In this document: positions 48,471 through 59,500 of the stretch, one piece after another | Position numbering within the stretch: position 1 is the stretch's first letter | Layout: each line of letters starts with the position of its first letter | Assembly: GCA_008508345.1 (NCBI GenBank) | Contig: QNGE01001292.1 | Span: 100,583-164,582 of the forward strand | Direction of reading: 5' to 3' | Length of the DNA stretch: 64,000 nt | Source of the DNA: Paragonimus westermani | Taxonomy: Eukaryota > Platyhelminthes > Trematoda > Plagiorchiida > Troglotrematidae | Translations under genes and position numbers: made by a program | The notes under the pieces: generated by a model | Told to the model about the DNA's origin: nothing | What the model saw: the letters and a program-made list of their open reading frames with translations, nothing else | Database searches by the model: none

Positions 48471-50034
48471 ACCTATTCTAACCCACCGACTGATTATCCA
48501 CCCTGCCCCCTAACTGTTCGATGCAAAAACCCGGCTTTAGTCTATCGTAACTTTGGTACTGATAACATTTATTCGATCACAGCAATTTTCCCTTCGGGGA
48601 TTGACGGCAGTTACGCGCTGTTTGACTGACTATTTTACAACCACATCCAACAGTCTGCACCGAATTCACTGACCAATAAATGTTTGCGTATCCTCATGCC
48701 ATCATGATCGGGAACCTGAATAGTGCGATGTTGCTGATCTATGCATACTCGGTCCGTGGTTTCGCACCAACATATTAAGTAGCCCACCCAGGTCTTAGCA
48801 GATGTGATGTGAATTGACTGCTTCCCTGGACACCAGTTAACTTATAGTTACAAACACTGTGAACAATTCGTTCCGAAATTGTAATATCTGAGGACCTGAA
48901 CGAAAATCCATTGTACATCTGGCAGTGTGTAATTTGAATCAGAATGAAGTCTGGCTGATATTTTTGTATTTTATAGGGTCCATTTTGTCCAACTTCATTC
49001 CGTTCGTCCAAACCACTTGTAGTTTAATGACAATTTGATTTTGATTTAGTGCTGGTGACAACTGCCTCCTCTTATGGATGCCTTCGAGGTTATCTCAAAG
49101 AAGGCGGTACTTCATGCACGCAAATTTTTCCGTTGCACGTTCTAGTTTTCGTAATCTGACAGGCTGGTGTTATGAATTCAGTGGGCTTCCGCTGGTGCAA
49201 ATGTACTTAGACATTTTTCTTCAAAGTCTCAAAGGCAGCTATTTCGCCCTGTACTTCCATGATACTTGCAATGATTTTCGTAGCTTGCGACCTGTACTCT
49301 TATGACAATGTGGCACAGTTTCTGCAAATGAGCCTCAGGTGAAATAAATGAAGAGCGTAATCCTTAGCCAGCATGAGTATTAGTGATGACAGGGAGCCAC
49401 GGTGTTTGACATTTGGTACACTGTTATGTCTAACGTGCCCGGCTTACGACAATCATCTCAGCTTGGAAGGTGAGCCTGGTAGATATATGTCCAGCAGCTG
49501 TGGTCGCACTTAGTGTACATGCCATCGCAAATAGCCTTGCGTACAGAAACAAGCGGTACAGTTGTTTAAACATTCCAGAACGGTGATGCACCAATCATAC
49601 TAACCTACCCAAGTGTTTGGATGACTGAGCGCTGTCGTCCTTAAGACATTTCGGACCAGAGGTCTACGTGCCTATTTCAGAGCTGTTAAACAATATTATA
49701 TGTAACTGACTGTCTTGAAGCCGCCAATAATCACGGTTTTCTTGTCCTGAGGAAATTCTCGTGAACCAAACTAACCTAGTGGAACACATGTTCGGGTTAA
49801 AATGGAAGATTAAGGATGAGGTTTTATTAATTAATTCACTATCCTATTCGGTATAATGTCTGTTGTCTGCCAATTCGGTCGCCGTGAATTTCGTTATAGC
49901 CATGATCTGCCTGAGGCTTTGTCTAGTAGGTTAAGCTATATCGGGGATTAAAAACATTGGTCAGTGCAAGTTTTGTGAAATGAGATTTTGAGTTGGGCAA
50001 CTGCCATCGTCTTGCAAGTATGTCACAGCATTTG
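48471..50034. other. No recognisable gene
   Basis: Only short open frames without known domains, between the PLE fragment and the 59-base repeat. Confidence 0.45.
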
Positions 50035-50093
50035 TAAGATATCTGCACCAAATTTAATACGAATGAAGTTGAGCAGTTTGGGCGTCGTGTTTA
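50035..50093 (+). repeat. 59-base dispersed repeat, copy 2
   Basis: It matches 30068-30126 at 52 of 59 positions. It lies 36 bases before the left arm of the hairpin at 50130-50275, which the first copy lacks, so the repeat and the hairpin are separable. Confidence 0.75.
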
Positions 50094-50129
50094 ACATGTC
50101 ATTGATAAACAGATTGGGACTAACACAAC

Positions 50130-50275
50130 GTTACGAGCAAGTTGTAATACTCTACGTTCCAACCACCTTGGGTGGCCTTCCTCTGGATTGTTGTAATCAA
50201 AATTTCGATTACAAAACTCCTGAGGAAGGCCTCCCGAGGTGGTTGAAACTTAGACTATTACAACTTGCTCGTAAC
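50130..50275. repeat. Long hairpin: two 69-base arms around an 8-base loop
   Basis: Left arm 50130-50198 and right arm 50207-50275 are reverse complements with about nine mismatches and no gap (roughly 87 percent). The loop 50199-50206 reads AAAATTTC. Weaker pairing may continue outward to 50121 and 50284. The structure fits a foldback or MITE-like element, or a transcribed long hairpin. Nothing in it encodes a known protein, though a 119-codon frame at 49988-50347 runs through it. Confidence 0.85.
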
Positions 50276-50284
50276 TATGTTACA

Positions 50285-53200
50285 TCATATCTGTATATAG
50301 AACACAACAGTGAGCCTAGTCATTACAATGTTGGCAGCCTTACCTAATTTTCACCGCTGGTAACATAACTTGCTTTCTGTTTCACATGAATAACTTGCAC
50401 GAAAGTATTTCAAGCTTCCTCAGCTTCTTCAGATACTTCTATTTAGATGCCTCATTAACCGTACAGAACCGGCTATTAGTAACGAAGTTGAAACGAGAAT
50501 AACTCACTGTTTTTCAGAGTTATCAATATCGAATTCTACGACTCAGAGTATCAGCCGTGTTTTAAGAACGTATTACACGTATATCTTGACGAAAGTAAAG
50601 TGTATTCACAAATAAAGCATTTTCCTTATTTCGATCTTGAACAATAGACGGTTGGCGTGCATGTCAGCAAAGTCTCTGGTAGAGTGGATTGGAACTTGAT
50701 TAGCATCCGAGTGTATTATAATTATAAAAACCCGAGGATGCTAATTCTTGGTTGTGGACAATCAGCTTTTGTTGTGATCGCCGACTAGAGCGTAGTTGTT
50801 CTGTTGTCCATCTAAAACTGCAGGCGCTTGTCCAACGAGTTTGCGTTTGTGCGCTTCAGACTGTCAGAAATTGCATGGGAGTAACCCAGTCCCTGGAATT
50901 ACCATGCAGATCTGGAAAACGAATATCTGTGGCATGGCTTTAACCATTGCCCGTTCGAGTTCTAAGTGGCAACCGATTAATTTTCTGGCAGTTTTTTCCA
51001 TACTAGCACAATTTTCCAACTCTACACTCGCTTTGCTGATTGACAAACTTTTGAATGTCACCGTGTGGGTTTTAATGTCAAGTCAGTTGACGGGTTTCTC
51101 ACGGATGTGAACTCAGGTCAACGAGCTAACGTTCGATTCGGATAGGAAACCACACCCAGTGTCCTTGGCCCAAAGGCCGTGGCAGAAATATTCATTTGTT
51201 TTGTAACAAACAGTCGTAGTGAATGTTTTCTTCTACATATTCGACTCACGTTAGCCTCACAAAAGTGCGTATAGAGACTGCATATCAGAAAGCCGAGTGA
51301 ACGTCATAAGTGTGTGTCCTACAGCTTCCCAATTAACCAGATCACCAAGTTAACATTACTGACACGGCCGGACTGGAAGCTATCAATCATACAAAATGTG
51401 GAACACGACACAAATATAAAATGAACATGAAGCATTGGATTTATCGTCACTCATTTTACAAAAAACGATCGACGATATGTTATGCAGATAAGAACGAGCT
51501 TTAATCAGTAAATGACCAAATTTAGTTTCTTTCATTTGTGGCTGTTTGATCAAAACTTGTTAAACACAACGTAATTCACAATTCTGCAAACTAGTGTACA
51601 ATTTCTAGAAGTTTAAGAATGTTACCTGGCCGCGGTAACAGATGAAACCGACTATTAATTAAAGCAGAGAAGTAACACTCAATTCCGGAGAGATACATCG
51701 CTTTGCATGGAGAACGTGTTTGCTTGTTTCAAACCAGCACTAATGAATGGCTACGAACCGTACTTTTTTATTGGCTTTAAATATCTGTTAGAGTACTTGT
51801 TTATTTTAACAAGATTTTAGAACAGTCACTCAGAGTTAACAATCTGATGACGGCTTACGTTGTGTAATTCAGAAAGGTAATCTGATCACCACTATATCAG
51901 AGATAATTTCCAATAGTTTTCCCTACGTGGGTCAGTCCTAGTTGACTACCAACAGTAGCTTCAAACTGTTTGTTTGGGGACACTGGTTCCTCACTGGTTG
52001 AGTTTACTAACGTCATATCGTTTTGGGTTGAATCATTAATCAAATGGTGTGAAAATCGTGAAAAAATCTTTGTATTGGGATGCGTTAATCAGGAAGTGCT
52101 CACCAGACACAAGTAACGTTGTTTAACATGTTCAATCGTCAGAACATCATTTTAAGTGCGTAGAAGGAGTGTCTGTGCACTCAAAATTCTGGCCGATGTG
52201 AGCATGTTAAAGTGAGCCATTAAAGGTTTGTAGTGCTGGCAGGCGATGCGAACGTCCTACATTTGTCGTATGTTATTTTCTACATTACTTATTTATATAC
52301 AGAGAAATAGCAAAATATTTGTTGGCGCCGTTTGTTTGTGAATGCGTAAGCAAAATGTAATTTAAAATTTCCTCCGACAGTTCGAATGAAATACAGCATT
52401 TCAACACCACAGAAAGTTAATAATTACAATCAACTGGCTCTTTATCGTTTCTTATGGAGTCAGTGGGGCAATCCATCACACGGTGATACACCAAGAAGTT
52501 AGCGTAACACAAGTTGAGTGTAACTAGTTGGGTTCAGATTTAAAGTGGTTCACAGTGGGAGAACATTCTAATTTTCATATTTAGTTGACAGTAATGAGCT
52601 ACATTTTCAATAATTCTTGACAATATCGATGCCTGAACTGACCATTTTTATTAAAGGGAAGAAAAGTTGTCATTTAAATACTTATGAAATCTCCATATGC
52701 CCTGCATAGTAACGATTTTTGTGGATATTTTGTATGGGAATTTTGAAAACTAGCGTTACATTACTTTAGTCGTAAGATCAGACTACTTATCTTAGGGGAT
52801 TTTCCTGGAAGCTGTTAATAGAACCAGAATTAAAACTGACGAAAATCCGGAACTTCGTAGGCTTAGATGGTTTCAATTTGTCGTGTGTGCGCCTTTGGAC
52901 CTTAAAAACTCACATGTAAGCCATCAATTTTGAGGCTGATTCAATGTGTTGTAACAATATTCCCCAACGTTGTACAATGGTTTTTCTCTGTGGTATGGTG
53001 GTTTTGTCAACCAGTGTGATTATTAAATCGCGTATCTAAGGTACGGTATACGTTTCTCAAAGAAACATTGATGAAATCAGAGATCTTTATAAATTTTACT
53101 GCTGATTTAAGTGTAACTACCGCACATTGTTAAATCAAGTGAAACAGAATTGAAGCACAGAACCGTGTATAACAGTTGTTGTTGGCCTGATCGTGCGAAG

Positions 53201-55589
53201 TCTCGTCGACTCTCAGTACATTGGGTGGAAACAGACAGTTATATTTAGGTTAACGGGATAGCTGATACTTCTTTCCAAGTCATCTCTCAATACCATTACG
53301 TGTATTGGCAGGACGGAAAGACAGTTGTAAATTATAGGACAAATAACCACGACGCATGAGGTCGACCCCACGATTATCTGTGTTGATTCAGCAGCCTCTA
53401 CCAATAGCCTATAAGCAGTGTGTCTCGACCACTGCCATATTTGCTGCTGAACTGTCATTCACCAGACAAGGTCGGGGATCAAGGTCATCTGCATACTCAC
53501 TATCCCCCAATGTCCTTGGTATTTTCAAAGTGGTTGGTGATACAAAAGAACCATCTGTTACATTCTCACCGTACTGACCGTTTTATGGCTTGTCTTCAAA
53601 ATGGTAAACTCAATAACACCGGTGAGGATTAATGACTTCATTGGTGGTATGAATCACGTCACACAGCGTCTCAGATTATACTCATTGGGTTTGTCACCAA
53701 AAAGGACTACAGTAAATATTAAGTTGTATTTACAAAAAGTATGCGTGAGGAGACTGTCTGTTGGGGTTTAAGTAAACTACAGTGGGACATTTTCAAAATA
53801 GTTTCCAGTTGACTAACAGTAGCAACTTAAAGATTGGCATCTAAATTTCAACAGCTAGACTGCCTTCGTATCAACTGTTTTAGAATGGTTAGAAGCTCAG
53901 GGCACCTTGAACTAAGGTGAGTTGCATTGTATACGTAAATTTTAAATTACTCCCTCAACCCCAGAAGATTTGTGATGCTTAACACGTAAGTTGGTCGACT
54001 ATTATGGGGCTACCTGTTCACATTATGATGCATCGCTTTGATGCACTTTATAAGTATCAATAAACCCGATAAACAAGAAGCAATGACTGCTCCATTAACT
54101 GGACCCCAAAGCACACGAAAAGTATGGAAGTGGCTCATCAAGCAGGATCTCGGAGCCATAGCAAAAGGTGGCATAGAAACATCCTATTTATTACACATAT
54201 AGAGTTGAAAACTTTTGCTACTTTCGGCGGTCCCTCGACCTTTGTAGATAGAGGTTACATTTCTTTCATTGCAGCATCGTTTGAACATTAGTTTCGTAAG
54301 GATAAACTACCACAGTCCGCAGCTGAAGGCTTCTCGTCGGAGCACGAACGACTACACGCAATTTGGAGTCGAACTGCTTGCGACAGTGATAAAATCTGTG
54401 TCGGTTAATGAACTGATATGTCCGACTCGATTCCATTGTGCCGAACAAGTAATTCAGATGTATTTAAGAAATGTGATTTGTTTTATACTCAGTGAAGTGT
54501 GTCAGCTGGTTTGTCTGAATACTGGCTGACCTCTAGACTATTCGAAAGAGAACACCCATTCCCGCTGTCATTCTTCAATGTAATTCATAACCACCTCAGG
54601 TTTCTTACTAACGTAAACCTACTGAAGAACACACGTGAACGGATTCAGTTGTATTGTCCACCAAGTTCATGATGAGAAAACCGTGTATACCTAATGACGA
54701 AGTATTGAGAAAGAAGACAGCCGAAACAACTCTGAAGGAACATCATGGAGTTAGGTTAACGAGCATTTCTCAACAAGTTATTATGACAAAAATTAGTTTG
54801 AAAGATAACTGTATGAAATTACCTACCCAAACATATAATAAGAGGTGTAGTATGGGTTCATCTAAGCGCTTGTTTAGCACAAATGTCAGACAGTCATACT
54901 GATCAAGGATCAAAACAAGGAGTGAGCAACAAGCTGAATATTGAGGCGAAAATTTCGACTGCGATTAAAAGATCAGCGGAGTTTCCCAAGTTATATCATT
55001 TTTGTGAAAAATAACTTTCATGTGTTTTTTTCATTTTCCAGCTTGTTAAACATAACATGTTCTGTGACGCTCCTCTGTGCTTGGCATGAACAAACCGTAA
55101 GCAACTGTTCATTGACAACACGTGGTTTAATTTATCACGTTTATCGGTGGCAAAAAAGACATGGACAAATTCGCGAAACCTCAATGATCACAATTATTCA
55201 GTATCATCACAAAACCCTGTGGAGCACTTTGTTACATTCATGTCTAGCTTTCTCGAGGGTTCCAAAGAATAATGCGCTTTTGCCACCCGTCTTAGCTGGA
55301 ATGCGCATTTCGCTTATCGAATTCACTGAAATGGTACAAGCAAAATGTATGTAGTTTTATTGCTGTCGGCTAACCAATGTGAATGAAAGAGAGATTCTGC
55401 TTCGTTTTGTAATATCACTTTTGACAGTTGATATCGGGCGCATTTGTCAACTGATAGGTTGCGCGTAATCGGTACTGATGAACTACTGGTTGCTTAAAAA
55501 TTTATTACTAATTGGAGCTGACATGCTGAACACACCCTTATATTTTACTGTTTAGTAATAAGCGCAGTATTCTTCTATAGAATCACATA
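50285..55589. other. No recognisable gene; one small inverted repeat
   Basis: Short open frames only. A perfect 10-bp inverted repeat lies at 50699-50745 and is listed separately. No transposon protein, tRNA or tandem array was seen. Confidence 0.45.
50699..50745. repeat. 10-bp inverted repeat around an AT-rich palindrome
   Basis: ATTAGCATCC at 50699-50708 and GGATGCTAAT at 50736-50745 are exact reverse complements. The spacer contains the palindrome TTATAATTATAA at 50716-50727. Confidence 0.6.
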
Positions 55590-55865
55590 CCGTAATTGCG
55601 AGATATTGGGAAATGAACAATTTTCTCCACCATATAATTCGACCTGATACGAACGATTAAGCCCATAATTCACATTGCTGATATCCATACCTGACGACGG
55701 TCACTGCAGTGTCATGAATTTTTTAGCATTCTTCGGACTCGAAAGTAGCTACTTTATCGCCCCTGTAAATGAAATCCGTACGGTGCTTACGATCGTTAAA
55801 CCGAAAAGTAGAGTGTTCCTTTTAACTCCGAGTTCGGCACTCTGCGTTCACTTACCTCGTGGGTT
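55590..55865 (+). mobile_element. Ty3/gypsy-like reverse transcriptase relic (weak)
   Basis: The frame from about 55675 reads SIPDDGHCSVMNFLAFFGLE, then SSYFIAPVNEIRTVLTIVKP and KSRVFLLTP. This follows the thumb and connection pattern of Ty3/gypsy elements (MP-P-D...LRSFLGL-SYY--FIP---EIRAPL--LLK...F-WTP). Just upstream, in another frame, HHIIRPDTND resembles the G-x-RPDP step that precedes it. No catalytic YxDD, RNase H or integrase was found, and no LTRs. The match is by eye and short. Confidence 0.45.
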
Positions 55866-56363
55866 TAGGTTTCAGTTGATCTTTTGAATGAATATCACCT
55901 TGCGTTCACCATCAGCTACAGAAATCGTTTGTGATGTTTATGTAATCAAACTCTATATTATAAAAAAATATCTTCCGTAAGAATTGCCTCTTCCTCGTTT
56001 TGTCAATTCATGCCGAGGGATTGTATGAAACCACAGAAGTTTGTGGATTTTAAGAAGTAGTTCCAAAGCTTTTACGTCCCTTAGACCTCGCTGACTTCTG
56101 TGATAAGTTAATATAAAGCTGAGCCGATGTTCGGGCTAGCTTGCCGGTGCGCTCACAGAAGTCAGTGGTTAGAAAGTGTCACATAAGGGTGCAAGGCATG
56201 GGTGCATGAAAATTTTCAAAAAATTCCGAGAATGTTATATACGTTCATTGTTTCAGCCAAACCAGTTATGGGTAGCCTTTTGAAAGAATACACACTGCTT
56301 CCAACAAGATGATCACTGTTCACAAGCGAAATTGGTTGGGCGTTTTGGTTTGATAATTCGGTG
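55866..56363. other. No recognisable feature
   Basis: Sequence between the Ty3/gypsy-like relic and SINE copy 4. I see no continuation of a polyprotein here. Confidence 0.45.
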
Positions 56364-56575
56364 TAAGGTGAATGAAGCAGTGGTCAACACGGTTGCCTCA
56401 TGAAAAGCGTGACCGGAGTTCAAATCCCGGCCGTGGCAAGGATATGCACTACTGACGAGGTCTAATAAGAGCGAAACTCGAGTCTAGTGCTTCTTTTCGA
56501 AAGAGGCTGGTTGCAAAGTCTATCTGAATGCGAAAGCTGCGGTGAAATGTGGGTGATGTTCAACTTGAAAAAGAC
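56364..56575 (+). mobile_element. tRNA-derived SINE with hammerhead ribozyme, copy 4
   Basis: The Pol III head has an A box TGAAGCAGTGG (56373-56383, two changes from copy 1) and an intact B box GGAGTTCAAATCCC (56415-56428). The hammerhead follows at 56438-56495, then the shared body CTTTTCGAAAGAGGCTGG. The tail ends near GTTCAACTTGAAAAAG at about 56575. Length and order match copy 1 closely. Target site duplications were not resolved. Confidence 0.9.
56438..56495 (+). ncRNA. Type I hammerhead ribozyme, intact core (SINE copy 4)
   Basis: GCACTA (56446-56451), CTGACGA, stem II GGTCT-AATA-AGAGC, GAA, ACTCGAGT, C (56484) and TAGTGC (56485-56490) are in order. The inner stem I is perfectly paired, and the outer helix AAGGA/TTCTT (56438-56442 with 56491-56495) carries a three-base TAT bulge. 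Stem II has one G-G mismatch at its second pair compared with copy 1, which may lower activity. All core nucleotides are consensus. Confidence 0.83.
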
Positions 56576-59500
56576 GATGAGAATAGCCTGACCAAATGAA
56601 GCCGGAGTTAATGAGTGTATTCAACCGTTCTTGTTTACGTTGAGTGATAGAGAGAAATACAAAGTTACACCTTTTATGGGACGCTACAAACCATGCTTTC
56701 TTGGAGGGAATCATCGCAGTCTTTGTGTTTCATTCTATGCCTTAAAGTGTAACTGCGTTGTTTCTGCGTTTCTCTTCAACAACGGTTTATGGGTAACTGT
56801 TTAAGGCTTGTCATATAAGGTAGGTGAACTACGGGCACTGTACGCTGTTCATTTTTGGACACGTATGTTTACTCGAATTTGTTTCTTCATGTGCACAGCC
56901 GGTTTAGATCAATACGATCACAAACCACAAATTGGCCGAGATCGCACTTCACGACGAAGCAGATATATAACAATGCTTGCCTGATTCATATCCAACTGCT
57001 TGGTGATAACAAGCTCTAGTTTGTGCCAATGATGTGATGTGAGGGATTTGCTTGGATTGTCTTGGTGTTGTATGGAAAAGATGAATCTATCGAATAGGGT
57101 ATTGGAGATAAACCCAACGCTGTTACAGAGGAACGTGCAACAGTCGCAGATATGTTTACCTGTTTGTAATTCAAAAGAGGTGTCATTTGTAAACGATGCT
57201 GCACGACCAAGAAGGCGGATAGTGTTGATGTAGAGACTGAAAAAGGTTAAACTCGTCATAATTAGTGGTGTGTAAACGAACAGATGTACTGTATAGCAAG
57301 ATGTTACCAGTCTGGCCTCTGTTTACGGTGCTTTTTAGATTTTCTTTACAGAGGTAAACTTCTGTTTACACAAAAATTTAAACGCCTGTTTCTTAGTGTA
57401 AATCTCAGTTGCATTAAGAGTATTGCGTATTTAACCTTTTTAGACAAGCATGTACTTCTCAATGAACCCACTGGAACTTCCCCCACATTTCCCGTCCCTT
57501 GTTTGTTCTGTCAATGTTCCCGTTGATCTGGAATCTTCCAGTAGTTTGGCTTAAACGGTTGAGGATTCTAATGCAAATTATTCAACGTACGACCATCAGT
57601 AATCCAGCCAAGTGACAGTCATTCCATATGTGCACTTATAATTTTGTACGCTTGGGAAGAGAGCTGCTGAGTCGTAACGCAACTAGTTGTAGTACACAGC
57701 CATTTATGCATACGATGGTTGGTGGTTGCTGACCAAAAAACTACTTGTGCAGCCAGTCCTATATCTCCTCAAACCTGCGACACTACCGCGTTTAACACGT
57801 CCTTCCTTACTGGGTGCTCACAATTATTTATCTAACCAGTACTAGAAGCAGGAAGCTGTCCAGTTGTATAATCGCACAGTACGATAATATCGTACGTTGT
57901 GTCTTACTGATGAGTGATGTGTATCATACACACAATAGCTTCAACCACAGCCATATGTAGTATGTGCCGAAGCCCACATAATACTTTGACAACTGTATAT
58001 TATCTGATGTAATGGCTGCTTTTCTGAAGTTTTCAATGAGTAGTAAGAGTGCTGTTTCAGCTACTTCCTCAACTTCCTACCAAGAACCGAGATCGTACCA
58101 CGTTTCTTGATTGCCAACACTTTGTCCAGGATTTAAATCAGGCATTAGATTCCTCCAATTGATTAGCTGAATTTTGTTCCAATATTCTTCGTAGTCCACG
58201 AACTTGCATTCAACTAACAAATTGTTCTGTAATCCTTTTGTGGGAAGGGGTGGCTCAACAATCGAGTCATTGTGTTCATGGATGATCACCTATTGTGTTT
58301 TCCCAACCAGTTCTTATTGGAAGCATCGTTAGAATGTGTTTCACTGAACGTTTGCTGATGGTTTACGTGCCAAAAATGTGGGTTCACTTCCTGCTTGTAA
58401 TTACGTCTGTCCATTCAGGAATATTTGAAGCACACTATAGTGGATGAGACAGTAATATACATTCATAAACACGAGCTAAAACATAATACGTTCTCTATAG
58501 ACTACAATACACTTAATAAGTAATGAAGTAATGCCATTCCCCTGAAAGTATCGTGTTCCGTTTACAGACGATTTTCTTCCGCTGTCAGAAATGCGGCCTC
58601 CCATCGAAATGACAATTCATTTTGATCCACTCAAAGAGCCAAGACGAGCAGGTGGGTTTTTACTGAATTACTGAAATGTCGCTTTAATCGCTTGACTGAA
58701 GATGGCTTGATTAGGTTGTGCTGAGAGTACGGTCAGATTTGCTTACTTGAAATGGAATCTTTCATTGATTTATTGGAAGCGATTGTTTAGTTCTTACGTC
58801 TCTTCATGGATCGTTCACTAATGCATTGAAACTAATATTTTTTATTCCCGTTATTCGAAGCCCTTATTAATTATAGTCGTAACACATTTAACAGATATAT
58901 ATACATGCATACACGTATCGCAACTGAGCAGTGCCCGTTCTCAGAAAGGCGCTTGGTGAAGCCCCTGTTCTGCTGTTCTACTAAAACTATTACCGAGCTA
59001 ACGAGAATCGATGGATGCGTTTGGTGACATGTGATCCAACGTCTAGGCTAGGTTATCAGAACGTCGGCGGTTGTGCATAGTATTACATTTGTAAGCACTC
59101 CGCAGCTAACTGGATCGCACCACATATATCATGGCGCACCACTTTGAAATGGGTTCGGAACTCCAAACCATTTAGCCTCTCTGTTCAGGATTCTCAATTT
59201 AACTGAGAGCAGGGCAGGTTCTTGTAAAGCATTAGTATTCTGTAACCATCCGTTAACATGGTCGGGCATTTTACCAATATGGCAACGAGGTTATAATCCA
59301 AACAGCTAAGAACGGATAGACCTTGAATCAAAATCTTTCAACTTTAAACACAGTGGTGTGAAGTTAGGATCAGTATCCAGAATGCCCGAGCCAGTCACCG
59401 ACGGTTGAACCGAACCTTCTCGAGTTTCTTGCACTTCCGCAACAATTATAGTTGTTATTGATCATTGTTAGGAACGGTAAGCGCCTCACACTGTAGTATC

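Noticed and set aside
58077..58289. 70-codon minus-strand frame ending at a possible GTAGGA donor
   Set aside because: The composition is plausible, but there is no acceptor with a pyrimidine tract and no recognised domain.
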